NCBI GenBank assembly: GCA_015501595.1
Contig: JADNRX010000160.1
Span: 1-64,000 of the forward strand
From: Hymenopellis radicata
Lineage: Eukaryota > Basidiomycota > Agaricomycetes > Agaricales > Physalacriaceae
Direction of reading: 5' to 3'
Length of the DNA stretch: 64,000 bases
A program made the translations under genes and the position numbers. Below, piece after piece: positions 45,387 to 56,007 of the stretch. Every line of letters starts with the position of its first letter. The first letter of the stretch is position 1. The notes beneath the pieces were generated by a model. It did not search any database. It worked only from the letters and a program-made list of their open reading frames with translations, and was not told where the DNA came from.

Positions 45387-47594
45387 TCAAGAGCAGGATC
45401 GCATTTGTCTCCCTTCGGCTAGCGCGGAATTACCTCCTGCGTTTGTACTGGTCTCCCTCTCGCTCATTGGTAGGCGCGCGCTTCTTCCAGGTGCTCGGCC
45501 CCGCCTTCGTCTGTTCCCGCTCGTTCCTCTGGCTCGGGGGTAGTCGACGTCCATCGCGCTACCAAAGAACGGATCATCCGTTACCCTCGCCCCCTTCCAC
45601 TCATCGTTCTTGTTCGCGCCACGGGCGGCGGCCCTCTTCGTATTGAGTTCCTTGATGAGGTCGTTCACGAAACAGTGACCCGTGGGATGGTCTGTGCTGG
45701 AGCACCGTCCGCAGTCGAAAGGGTAATCGAGTGCTCCTATACCTCCTCGACCACTGCGGCCTTTGTACTGGCCTCGATTCGTGATCAGCACGAACGGGTT
45801 GAAGAAGAGCGGGTTGAGGAAGGGGGGGTCGATGTAGCCCAGGGCCTTGAAGCCGGCATAGTGGCTCGCGTTTGCTCCCATGTAGAGGGGCTTATACCTC
45901 ACCGAGTTGATGGTGACGTCGATTGCCTGCTCGTCCGTATACTCGACGGGCAAGCGGTCGCGGTGGCTCGCCACAAAGTTACGGAACTTCGGGTTGTTTC
46001 GTAGTGAGTTCTGGATAATCTCCTTTCCAATCGCGACATCCTGCGCCGAATCGTCGAGCGTGAGGTTCTTGATCGTAAGGTGGTGTGTGGGGATGAAGTT
46101 CCTAACATCCAGCACTCCGAACGAGAGCCCGGTCCGGTGAATAAAGATGGACATGTCCAGCATGAAATCGTAGTCCGCCTGTTCGAGACCTGTGACCATA
46201 AGGCCCGGGGCGGGGAGTTGCTCATCTTTGACCCTCGGCCAGTCGACGGTCTGGAAAACGACGGTTTCTTCAACGTCCATCCCGTCGCCATCTTCGCCTT
46301 CCGCTGCGCCCTCGATAGCCTTAGCGTCCTCCTCGTCGTAATCAATCTCTGGCTCTAGCGACGATCTGAAGGGGTGGATTTCGACATCAGTCATGTCGAT
46401 TCCAAAGTCGCTGAACAGCCGGCGGACTTCTTTGATACCGAGGCCGACTGCCTCTGGTCTGTATTTCGTGCCCAGAGAAATGAAGACTAGCGCACAGGGG
46501 TCGTTCATCGCCAGCCTCCCGAAGAACGAGACTGTCGAAGGGGAGAGGTTTTTCCGGAAGATGTTGGCGGGGGGGTTCCACTCTACAATTCTACCACCCG
46601 ACTGGTCGAGGACCTTCGCATATTCTGGGTGGGTGGTCACACGGTTCGGGGTGGCCGGCGTCAGGTCAGGTGCGGAGCTGCTGAACACGTCCTCGATTTC
46701 CTTGTCGGCTGTGTAGGGGTTCGGCGCGAAGGGATTGATATCCGCCGGCGGCGTGTCGTTCTTCTTGCCTCCTGCAGCAGCCGCGGCAGCGGCTGTCTTC
46801 TTGACAGACGACCCCCCCGTGTTCGCGGTCTTCGCCTCTGCTTCCTTCTTGCGCGCGAGTCTCTCTTTGTACGTCGAGAAGGGGGTTCGTACCGGACTCT
46901 CCGGCTGGCGCGTCAAGGCCGTCTCCCCTTCTTCCGACCTCTCTTGCTCATCGTGTGCATCCTTGGCTGGGGTGGGGTCTCGCGCACGTTCCTTCCCTTT
47001 TCCGACCGCGGGCGCTTCTTCCTGCTCATACTCTTCAGCAGCGGGCTCCCGTGTATCCTCTTCTTCAACAACCGAGAGGTCATCGTCGTCTTCCTCTGGT
47101 GGGACGCCGTTGGGAAAAGCTTCTGCAACTGCCTTGTCTGCAAGTTTGTCAGTCTAGTTCGTCTTTGATGACTTCGCACCCACCGAAGTCAGTGATGATG
47201 GGATCCTCTTGTCCTGGCTCAGGGCGCGTCAACATCTCGTCTACGTCCCCCTCTGATTGACTCTCTGTGCTCTGAGTTAGTTGTAGTCTGTGTGCGCGCG
47301 GTATGCCACACCTTCAGCTTGGGGCTTGCTAGCTTCTTGGCCTGTCTTCGGCGCGTCCTTGAGCATCTTCTCGATCTTGCTGGCATTGCTGTCAATAGAG
47401 TCCAGCACTCTGTCTTTTCTGTTTGCCCTCAGACGGCTCGCGGCAGTCGAAGTCGGGTTGGGTGGGGGAGTGGCTTTGGTGGGCGGCAGCGAGGTAGATC
47501 TCGTGCTCCTGGTGTTGGGATGATTCGCCGTGGGCGCTGGGGAGCTCTGGGGCGTTGCACTAGCCTTCCTGCTTGAGGGCGCTTTCGCAACCAT
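45387..47594 (-). CDS. LINE gag-like frame 2, apparently intron-containing
   Basis: The continuous downstream part (from about 47137) encodes an acidic stretch, a globular region (LAMNDPCALVFISLG, FIHRTGLSFGVLDVRNFIP, NPLFFNPFVLITNRG) and a CCHC zinc knuckle (CGRCSSTDHPTGHC), then an Arg-rich tail. The N-terminal part, starting MVAKAPSSRKASA at 47594, is in another frame. Joining 47594..47310, 47271..47184 and 47137..45387 at GT-AG borders gives 2124 nt, an exact multiple of three (707 aa). The implied introns are 38 and 46 nt. Introns inside a retrotransposon frame are unexpected; frameshift mutations are the alternative. Confidence 0.7.
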
Positions 47595-47841
47595 GTTGGA
47601 TGTTGGTGGTTCGTTGGTGAAGAGATGACGGATGAAAGAAACCCGTCTTACTAAACCTTTCCTTTGATTGTCCGCCTCTCATTTTCCACGTTTTTCCACA
47701 CGTTTTATCGGCCTTTTTTGTTACAACGGCTTTTTCCGTGTTCTCGTTCGTTTTTAAGGATCGTCGTTGTTTTGGTCAAGAGGCAGTCTAAGGGGCCAAG
47801 TTTGGCAACCCATTATCTTATCAACATCTACGTACACGCGT

Positions 47842-48720
47842 TTATCTAATCAGCATCTGTGCTTCTGTGTTATAGTGGCAGTCCGCCTCCTGGTGATCAA
47901 TCCCGAAGCATGTCGTGCACAAGACATGCAAATAGGCATCGTCCTGGTCTCCCCATCCATGCGGGACCCTGATTCCAATCTCGTTCAGCATCAACACCAT
48001 CTCCTTGGTCGCGGCAATGTCAGCTGTTGTAGGGGGAATGTGTACTATGAAGGTATGCGACGTTTCGGGGTTAAATATGGTTGGACCCGTAGGGAATGGG
48101 GTGACGTTGAGCGACGAGCACATGTGCTCAATGATCGCTTCTGTCGGTGCATCGATGGGGTAAAGGTCCCTGTTCGCCTCTACGAACTTCCTGATTCCAA
48201 CGGAACGGCGGATCGTGCTGGCTACTTTGTCGTAAACGTATTCGCAGGCTTCTACGCTTTCGTCCAGGGAGAGGTCCGTGACCGCCGCCACGATCGTTCG
48301 CGTACCGTCTCCCGGGTCATGAAAGGCAAGGTGCCAGGGGAATTGATTGTCATGGGGGAGTACGTCGGCGTCAACCAGGGCTGCTTTGCTCCCTTCGTCG
48401 AGCCCCGTGATTATCGCGACTTTTGCTGGGAAATTCCAGCGGGCGTTGTCATTGTGGCTCGGACGGAGCACGATGATGGCGACGTCAGTGGTAGAGGGGA
48501 TCAGGGATTCGAGGGCGCGCGCCACCCCGTGGTAGAGCTCGCTCTCGTCGGGTTGCGGGCGGGAGCCACCCATGGCATAGGCGATGATGAGGTTGGTGTC
48601 ATTCACTTCCTGGAGTATGTGCATCTGCCTGTCGTCGACATTCATCATGTGGGCTGCAGGCGGAAGGTGTCGTCTGGGTTTGTATCTGTCCTCGTCGGGA
48701 GGCTGGGCTGTTGTGGACAT
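47842..48720 (-). CDS. LINE gag-like frame 1 (zinc knuckle)
   Basis: 292 aa from the ATG at 48720. Conserved-looking core ARWNFPAKVAIITGLDEGS and FPWHLAFHDPGDGTRTIVAAV, ending in a C-terminal knuckle CTTCFGIDHQEADC (C-x2-C-x4-H-x4-C). Upstream, an open 68-codon stretch from 48963 is in the same frame and separated only by a TGA at 48757-48759 and 12 codons. The native protein may therefore be longer with one stop, or use readthrough. Probably an RNA-binding gag-like protein. Confidence 0.75.
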   Translation of the reverse strand: MSTTAQPPDEDRYKPRRHLPPAAHMMNVDDRQMHILQEVNDTNLIIAYAMGGSRPQPDESELYHGVARALESLIPSTTDVAIIVLRPSHNDNARWNFPAKVAIITGLDEGSKAALVDADVLPHDNQFPWHLAFHDPGDGTRTIVAAVTDLSLDESVEACEYVYDKVASTIRRSVGIRKFVEANRDLYPIDAPTEAIIEHMCSSLNVTPFPTGPTIFNPETSHTFIVHIPPTTADIAATKEMVLMLNEIGIRVPHGWGDQDDAYLHVLCTTCFGIDHQEADCHYNTEAQMLIR

Positions 48721-49036
48721 ATCTGCGTCGGTGATGTTGTGATTGTGTTGAGCCTTTCATGCTTTCACGTCGGTTTTGTTTTCGGATTCCGGGCCGCGGC
48801 CCGTCGTATTGGTGCCGTCCTGCGACGCGTCTTCAGACGCGTCGCGTCTACTGTTCTCTGTCATTTGTCGTGGGCGGTATCCCTGTGTGTCCGTCTGGGT
48901 CGATTCCTTGCGGTTATTCCTAGGCATTCTGCCGTTGTGTTCGGGGGCAGCACGGTGGCTCATTCAACCCTTGCCTTTGTTAAAAGTGGCTCACATGGTG
49001 GTGTGAGTACAAGGGGCCTCCCAATCCCACAATTGT

Positions 49037-49379
49037 ATTCTTATGTCATCTTATTCTGAATCTCATCTTAATCTTAGCCTCATCTTATTCTTAGTCTCAT
49101 CTTATTCTTATTCTTATCTTACATTTTCCTTGTATTGTGTACTAGTTCAATATCAGTTTTGATTTGTCTCTTATGTTAGTCTTGACTCTTGAATGAGTTC
49201 TGAGTTTGTTATCTTAAGAATCTTATCTTATCTCGGTCCCACCGAGCTAATCTTAAGAAAAAGTGGTCACCTAGTTGGCCATTCCTTACTATTCATGTCT
49301 GATACTAGAAGCAGCCTAAGCTATAAGTAGTGAATAGCCCGGGTCGGAGCACCCGGTCCGAGTCACGGATGCGTAGGGT
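49037..49379. repeat. TCTTA-rich stretch and CTCGGT palindrome, copy 2
   Basis: Dense CATCTTATTCTTA repeats, then TCTTAAGAATCTTATC and TCGGTCCCACCGAG at 49206-49262, matching the arrangement near 30.42-30.48 kb. It forms the 5' flank of the LINE target site. Confidence 0.5.
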
Positions 49380-49605
49380 TTGAAGGTTAGGTTAGGTTAT
49401 GGTTAGACCCCCTCAGTCAGGTCTAACCGTAACAGTAACCATAACCAAGTACGCTAATGTCTGTTAACCGTAACTGTAACCACTGATAACTGTCATTAAC
49501 CGCTAACCGGTTATTTTTCCGGTTAGGTTAGCGGTTATAACTGGTTATAACCGCTTTTCCGGTTTAACCGGTTATAACCGGTTAACAACCGGTTTAACCG
49601 ATCAT
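49380..49605. repeat. AACCGGTT palindrome-rich repeat
   Basis: Starts with GGTTAGGTTAGGTTATGG and continues with CCGTAACAGTAACC, TAACCGGTTATT and ACCGGTTATAACCGGTT clusters in both orientations. Composition suggests the subterminal zone of a small element; the ends are undefined. Confidence 0.6.
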
Positions 49606-49620
49606 ACTTCACTCAAAAAG

Positions 49621-49701
49621 GGCAGCAGGAGGGTTTGAATGCCCGCATACCGCACATATTAGTTAGAAGTATGACCCATTACCAACTGGGCCACCGCCGC
49701 C
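49621..49701 (-). tRNA. tRNA-like sequence, intron-bearing, probably pseudo
   Basis: Read on the minus strand: acceptor GGCGGCG pairs with TGCTGCC (with G-U pairs). The D arm is GGCCCAGTTGGTAATGGGTC, with an A-box-like TGGCCCAGTTGG. The anticodon region CATACTTCTAACTA..GTATG fits a TCT (Arg) anticodon with an insertion of about 11-13 nt, or a 5-bp stem closing a longer loop. The T-loop TTCAAAC is present but the T stem pairs poorly. It is either a decayed tRNA-Arg gene or the head of a tRNA-derived SINE. Confidence 0.45.
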
Positions 49702-51143
49702 GCAGAATCTCATACTTGAGATGGTTTTTATTCTCAATGCACTCAAACTCAACTTGGAAAAAAAAAAAAGAGTAATCCAAGTCTTAATGATTACTCTATC
49801 TCGTGCTGAATATTCATGCATAATTAACCAACACAATAAATGATTAACATACGGCATGAAATAACTACATGATCTTGGGGAAATACTTCAAACTGTCCAT
49901 CCACCGAGTAGAGCGGTCGCGCTCCGCCTGCTCCAAGATCTCGTCCGACGCCTCATGTTCAAAAGCCAACTTGGTGCGGAATCCATGGTACACCCAGCGG
50001 AAAAGTCCTCCTGGAGAATACTGCGTGATTGAGTAGCGCGTCTCTCCTTGCGCAAGAGGCAGATTCCAGTGGGTGACGATGGCGGAGGGAATGAAAATGG
50101 AGGTTCCTGCTGGAAAGTCAATTACCAGCTTGAACTCATCGAGAACAAGCTGTGCGCTGCGATTGGGATCAAATAACCCAAACGGAGACACAGGGCACCA
50201 TCCAGGGGCCTATTGGCACGATCACGATGAGGGATGGTGACGGTGCGTGGCCCCACATTCACCGTAATGAGGGAGAACACCGAATTCACGAAGTTGCGGC
50301 GCAGCGTGTGATCCCGCTTGGTGACTGCATCCAAGGTGTCCGCATAGGAGTGGTACATCAAGGGATTATGAGCGCGAAAGAGGCCTGGAAGACAATCAGG
50401 GATAATAGAAAAAAGGAAGAAATGATTAACGGACAGTTAATCCAACCGGAAAGACGTTGTACCAGAGGGTGCGCAATGAAGTCGTCCATGAAGGACCGCA
50501 CTGACTTGCTGCACGCTCGATTCACAGGATACTAAGAGGGAAAGTCAGCCTTCATAAGAAAATGATTAACAGAAAGAAAGAACTTACTTCCTCTCCTCCT
50601 CCGTAGCCCACCCCACTAGCGGGGGCGGGAAAGCGTCCACGACGATGGACGCACATCTTCTTAGGAAACCTGACTCCTCGCCTGCGCGCTTCAATAAAGC
50701 GCGGAATGCCCTGCACCACCTCATTCCAGGACTCGCCACGCGGTTTACCCCCAGCAGTCCCAGTAAATGCCCCTCGCAATCAACCAAGGGCACACATGCA
50801 CCCTCCTCCCACTGCTGCTTAGAGGGAACCCATTTAATGTGGCGGTACCCTCGGGCCACTAAATCCCCCAACTGGGAACGGCTTGGAGGAGGGGCGTCTC
50901 GCGTCGCATGGCAAATCCTGACGAGTCGACGGGGGCATCATCAGATAGGCGATATTGAGTAAGTGGGATGGGTGACGCGCGCTCTCGGACGCGCTGCAGG
51001 GTGACAAGCTTGAGAGAGGTCTTGGACGCCACCTCAGCGCGTTCAACGCGTCGTCGGTGTTTGGAGCGTCTCTTAGCAGAGTTGTCCTGCGAGGGGAGGC
51101 GGTGTTTCTGGGGGTGACGCGTCGGTGCAGGATCTGGCGGCGC

Positions 51144-52416
51144 TAGAGGGAGGCACGAGTGTATACCCGGGTGCACCCGAGACCCGTCCGCAAATACTTG
51201 GGGACGAGAAGCCGGACTTGCCACCCGGCAGCACACCCAGGTACCCGCAAGTACTTGACCCGCGGGTCAAGTACTTGGCAAGTACTTGCCTCTCGGGTGT
51301 GCAAGTACTTGGCAAAAGTGCTTGCATCGTTTGACCATTTTCGTGCCCGCCGCCGACCCCCGAGCAATTGCGCGGGGGCCAACGACGTGCACGATCTGTC
51401 ATGTTCATGCCCCGGGTTGTTGAAACAACAAGAACCGGGACCGAACGAGACGTGGCGAGGGGTAAGGATGGTGTATCGTACGAGGTGAGATGGCGGGGAA
51501 GATGGTGGTGGTGGCAAGAGGTCAGGTAGACGGCAGAAACATATCGCGAGGAGAGACTGTACTCCGTAAATTACAAAAGAAAAGAGTAAATACGCACCTT
51601 TGGGGCTGGATGCGTCCGCGACGCCCTCCAGCCCAAACAAAAATCCACGGTTAAGCATCGTCCGCTATTCCAGAGTACGGCGGCCTCATCCCGAGGGCTT
51701 ACGCGTCGCAGAGGGTCATCGGATTGGTGCCGTCAAGCAGACGAGCACCAGAATACGCCCCGGAATGCATCCGTGGGCGCGGGTCCAGCAAGGCGGGGCC
51801 AATCCGACGGCTGAGCGCATGCGCGCTGTTCCGTAGTAAGGCGGCCTCGTCCTGAGGGCTTACGCCGTCCGCGTGCAGTCCAGGCGGCGTCGTCGCGAAG
51901 ACAGACGCAAATAATCGCCCCGAAACGTATCCGAGGGCGCAGCGGTCGGCGCGAAGCCAAACCGCACGGAAAAAAGCAGAGAAACACAAAGAAGAGAAGT
52001 CAGACAAGCCCCAGACCAAGTTCTGGGGCCGGCGAGCACGACTATAAAGTCGTGCTGTGATGGTAAGAGGAAGAGCGATGAGATCTGGCCTGATCGATCG
52101 CTATCCAGAAACTGCCGGACAGCTCAGCGATCTCGGCGATCGGAGAAATTCGTCGGCAAGATCGATTCTCGACGATGTTGGGCTCGTTTGAGCCCAAATA
52201 AATTGGAGAAAATTAAGAAAAATATACAAGTATGGCAAGGCAAGTATTAGGCAAGTACTTGCCCTAAGTACTTGCTGCCAGAAACCCATACTTGCCACCT
52301 GTGCACCACCCGGGTGTTGGCAAGTGCCGGGTGGGCAGGTGCCGGGTGCGGCACCACCCGGGTGATGTCAATACTTGCAGATATCTGCAAGTACTTACCA
52401 CTCGTGCCTTGCTCTA
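51144..52416 (-). mobile_element. hAT-like element with GCAAGTACTTGC motifs, copy 2
   Basis: 1273 bp. Ends TAGAGGGAGGCACGAGTG and TAGAGCAAGGCACGAGTG, identical to copy 1 at 25.5 kb. The 8-bp target duplication GGCGGCGC lies at 51136-51143 on the left. On the right it is split by the next element: GG at 52417-52418 and CGGCGC at 53497-53502. It disrupts the 2OG gene, and removing it with the nested element rejoins the frame (TPSAPP then DPAPTRHPQKH). Confidence 0.95.
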
Positions 52417-52418
52417 GG

Positions 52419-53488
52419 TAGACCTGGGCACGAGTGCCCACCCGGGTGCACTCGCACTCGCGGGGCGGGTCATTCGCGCCTCAGAGCCGGACACCCGCAC
52501 TCGAGTGACACCCGAGTGTGGCACTCGAGTGCGGCACCCATTCGCGGGTGTTTTACCACCCGCGAGTGTCGACCACCCGTGTATGGTGGCGGGTGTACAC
52601 GGGTACACCCTCACTGCCTCACCTCCTCAGACCTCCACCCCAAATTCATGCCACGTCGGCATCCCCCAGCAATTGCGAGGGGAGCAGCGGCGAGGCATGA
52701 TGCAGATAGTGGGAGAGGAAAGAGGAGGTGATGGTCGTGGTGGAAATGATGGTCGTGGTGGAAGCGATAGTCATAGTGGAGGTGATGGCGCCAGTGGGTG
52801 TCTCTGTCGTCGCTCTCGATGTCGTCCAGTCGCGCGGAATCTGAACATGTCAGTAAAAGTGCTATTGAGTCTGAGAGACGTACTTTGCGCCACAACCACA
52901 CTCAGTCTCCTCCTCCTCCTCCTTCTCCATGTTCTCCTTCTCATCCTCGCGTCCTCCTCCTCATCTCGTTGTTGTCGTTTCGTCGCATCGCCGTGTGGTT
53001 GTCCGATTTGCTGTTTCCGTGGAGACGACGCATAGTCGTCTCCGAGTCCATTGATGCCGACACAAAGTCGAGCACCGGTGCTGTAGTCGCCGACGTAAAG
53101 TCGAGCGACGCTGCTATCGTCGCCGACATAGAGTCGAGCGCGGGAGTGAGGCATCGTGATGGTAAAAGCAGAGAGAAAGACCCCGATCATACGCTTACGC
53201 GTACACTCGGATGTCGGCCCGCTGCGCCGGATCGCGAGAACACGTCTTTGTGACGAGTTTTTTTTAGCTCAAATAAATCAAATAAAATTCGTGAAAATTC
53301 GCAAAAAAATGCGAGTGTTAGGCGGGTGTCTGCCCGCGGGTACTCGTGGCCCAGAGGCAGACACCCGCACTCGGGTAGGCACCCGTGATGACACCCTACT
53401 CGAATAGGGCATACACTCGACACCCGAGTGCCGAGTGCGGGTGCACCCGGGTGCACCCTTAAACACCCAACACTCGTGCCCAGGTCTA
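52419..53488. mobile_element. hAT-like element with CACTCGAGTG motifs, nested at the border of the previous one
   Basis: 1070 bp. Ends TAGACCTGGGCACGAGTG on both sides. The 8-bp target duplication GCTCTAGG lies at 52411-52418 and 53489-53496. The target is the junction itself: the last 6 bp of the older element plus 2 bp of its duplication. Subterminal zones repeat CACTCGAGTG, CACCCGCGGGTG and GGGTGCACCC. No transposase. Confidence 0.95.
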
Positions 53489-53829
53489 GCTCTAGGCGGC
53501 GCCGATGGCGTTAGGATGGATGATGTGGCGATGGGTGGAGATGGAGGCGATAGCGGGGGCGAAGAGGATGCTGCGGGGAGCTCATCCGAGAAGTCCCAAG
53601 CGGCATCTGGCAGCAGGTCTGCCTCAGACGCACCGTAGCGGTCGAGGGCGTCCAAGTTGTCGTCGCCCAAATCGTCGCTGTCGGCATCCTCCTCGGTGGC
53701 ATCGCCGGCGTCCTCAAAGTCCTCTTGCTGCTGACGGAGCAGATCCGCCACCCGCACCGCTGGGCAGACCACTGGGGCATCCAGGACGAAAGGCGAAAAT
53801 TTGTTGCCAGAGCGCAGAGTGCGCAACAT

Positions 53830-54468
53830 CTACAGAAAATGTTCAGCATGGGCACTCCACATGAAAACAAATCAACACGGTCAAGAAAAAAGATGTGCCT
53901 TGCGGGGCAGCCACGTCCCAAGGTCGAGTCATGGTGCGCCGCCAGCGCATCTCCCAAGTCGCGTCTGTGTCCCGGTCATCCGCGTCCCAAGGTCGGGTCA
54001 CGGAGAGCAGAATACACAGACAAAGACGAAGAACAAGGAGACAAAGAGAGAAGGCAGACTTACGAGGGCAGCACAACAGGATCAACAAGAACTCAGATGA
54101 TGGTGGGATGAAGGCAAGAGTGCTAGATTACAGCAACAAATAGTATACAAACGAGGGCACGTGACTCAAACACGGTCATGTGAACAAAATCCTACTGTTT
54201 TTACATCATAAATTATATTGAATCTCTCATCAAAAAAACTTTGGTATAAGTACACTGTAGGTATAAATACAACACTATATAAATCCTATACATACGCACT
54301 AAGCTACGAAGTCCCATAAAGTCTCAAGAAGCCAGCTAAATAAACGAATAACAGACAATTAAAGTCCAAGAAGAAAGAACCGGCAAAGTCACCCCCGCTT
54401 TCTCTTTTTTCCACCAGCTCCGCCGTTTGCCTTTTTGGCAGCACGCTCCCGCTGCTTCGCCAATCGCG
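53830..54468. other. Between the 2OG pseudogene and the AT-hook gene
   Basis: Contains degenerate repeats of CCACGTCCCAAGGTCG near 53910-54000. Upstream exons of the 2OG gene could lie here, but no model is secure. An alternative end of the AT-hook gene at 54389 also falls in this interval. Confidence 0.35.
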
Positions 54469-56007
54469 CTACCTCCTTTTCGCCACCTTCTCCTCCTCGG
54501 TATAACTTGCACGCAACCTAAAACTTATTAGCACTGAAATAAAAATGATTAACAGACTTACCTTTGCATTCCTCGCCTTGCGGATTCCTTTTGGGCGACA
54601 TCTCGAGGGAGGCGTGTTTCACCTTTTCTCGGACGCCCTCTAGGGCGCAACGCCAGCTCCGGCGCATCCACGGTTGCAGGAGTTCGGCTCGGTCCCGCTA
54701 CCGCCTGACGAGCGCGCTTGCGTGGGCGCTCATCCTCTTCCTCATTGTTGTTCTCCAGCTCGTCATGCTGGTCCTCATAGTCATCTGAGTCGGGAGGGGA
54801 AGTGTAGGTGGGTGAGAGAGCGGTGATGTTGGGGACAGGCAGCGTGGCACGCCGAGCAGCGCGTTGAGCGCGAAGTGAGGCTGCAGGCACGTTCGACCTG
54901 GGTGCGGGCACATTCGGCCTTCCTGGAGGAAGACCGGGGGGGCCTCTGATCTTGGCAGGAGAACGCGGAGGAGGAGCAGGAGATGGAGACGGCGTTGGGG
55001 TAGCAGCAGGAAGAGGAGAGGGCGTTGGTGTGGGGATACTCGGCGGAGGACCATAGGAAGGCGACCGCGTTGGCATACGGGCAGGAGAAGCACTACGGCT
55101 TGGGGTCTGGAATTCCCAAGCACCTGTGCAGGCCGTCGCACTGCCGTAGGGAACAGTCCAATCATAAGACGGATCCCAATGCAGGCGTGGACGATTTTGA
55201 AAGCGAGAGGGAGTGGGAGCAAGGATGGGAGGCTCTTCAGGCGCTGGTGAAGGCAGCGGGGTTGCTTGTGGGGATGGAGGGGGGCTTTGGGCGCCGAGAT
55301 ACCCTGGAAGCTCAGAGCGCGAGAGAGAATCCAGGATGTAGGGAAAGGGATCGCCTTCCCACACCTCGCCAGGTTCCAGAACCATAGCAGGGCCCGGAAA
55401 ATCTGGAGGCGGGGGCGCGTCGCTCGGAACATACAAATGAACCTCGCCGGGCTGCAGCGTGTCTGGATGAAGAGTGGCGGCGAGATCCTCGAATAGGCTA
55501 GGACTCGCAGAACGACTTGGGACAAAGTCCACGTCCAAGTCGTCCTGCGCATCTGAAAATTCTATTAGTATGTATCTGGCCTAGACAAAATAATAAAACA
55601 ATGTACCACGCACCGGTAAAAGCAGAAATACGCCGAATGAGACGAAAACCGCGAATGAATTGCAGTGCCCGAGCCCGCACCCATCGAGCCCGCACCCATC
55701 GATCGCGCAGCGGACAGTCTCCTAGAGGCTGCGCAGCGATATACGCCCTCAACGCCGGCAAAGTCAACGAGTCGTGGCCATCCACTTCGAGAGGCGGCAT
55801 GCGCGGCGGCAATCCCGGTAGCTCTGGCAGGGACACCAGATCCCAAGTCGATTCATCCGCGGGGTTGACGTTGTCGCGCCGGAGCAAAAGAGCGGTGAGC
55901 GATGGCGACGACGGCGGTGTTGGCGACGATGACGATGCCGGTGATGATGGCGGAGTGGGTGATGACGGTGGAGGCGGTCCAGGAGCGATGGCGGAGGAGG
56001 ATGCCAT
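54469..56007 (-). CDS. Proline-rich protein with AT-hook-like motif
   Basis: Exons 56007..55614, 55561..54562, then a short exon from about 54520 to 54469. It starts MASSSAIAPGPPPPSS, with a Pro/Ser-rich leader, then a folded-looking block (ESTWDLVSLPELPGLPPRMP, LPALRAYIAAQPLGD, ARALQFIRGFRLIRRISAF). A long Pro/Ser/Thr-rich stretch and an acidic zone (DEDDYEDQHDELE-like) follow, then RPRGRPRKGE, an AT-hook-like motif. The last intron contains the GTTAATCATTTTT motif discussed under findings. The third exon ends early (KRR stop). A frame ending RERAAKKANGGAGGKKRKRG at 54389 suggests a small indel there. Family unknown; a nuclear role is plausible. Confidence 0.5.

Larger units (their letters stand above)
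39533..49021 (-). mobile_element. Full-length Tad-like LINE retrotransposon
   Basis: About 9.5 kb on the minus strand. The 3' end is a short oligo(A) (plus-strand T run 39532-39542). A 15-bp target duplication CAATCCCACAATTGT lies at 39518-39532 and 49022-49036. From 5' to 3' it holds a zinc-knuckle gag-like frame (48720-47842), a second gag-like frame with zinc knuckle (47594-45387), a basic frame (45310-44906), an APE-type endonuclease frame (44792-43161) and a reverse transcriptase frame (43164-39646). All long frames are open and the duplications are identical, so the insertion is recent. Two separate zinc-knuckle frames and an endonuclease separated from the RT frame are unusual for this group. 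Confidence 0.95.
49865..53829 (-). pseudogene. 2OG-Fe(II) dioxygenase, TET/JBP-like basidiomycete family, broken
   Basis: Coding parts run from 53829 to 49865 with the nested elements at 51144-53494 in the middle. The N-terminal part is acidic and Ser/Pro-rich (DSDDLGDDNLDALDRYG). After the insertion it continues SKHRRRVERAEVASKTSLKLV (in part), RERASPIPLTQYRLSDDAP and GYRHIKWVPS. The core is NSVFSLITVNVGPRTVTIPH-R-D (HxD at 50221-50229), DEFKLVIDFPAGTSIFIPSA, THWNLPL (distal His) and ETRYSITQYSPGGLFRWV (Arg). Introns at about 50518-50580 and 50381-50445 are clean. Frameshifts lie near 50885 and 50205. The family oxidises 5-methylcytosine or relatives in some members; the assignment here is by motif memory. 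Confidence 0.75.

Noticed and set aside
49385..49410. Possible interstitial telomere (GGTTAGGTTAGG)
   Set aside because: Only two or three imperfect units; the unit is GGTTA, not the fungal TTAGGG, and it merges into the AACCGGTT field.
54698..55552. A 284-codon frame opposite in phase to the AT-hook gene
   Set aside because: Shadow frame of a Pro/Ser-rich coding sequence; it contains no recognisable motif and the other frame has better introns and an AT-hook-like segment.
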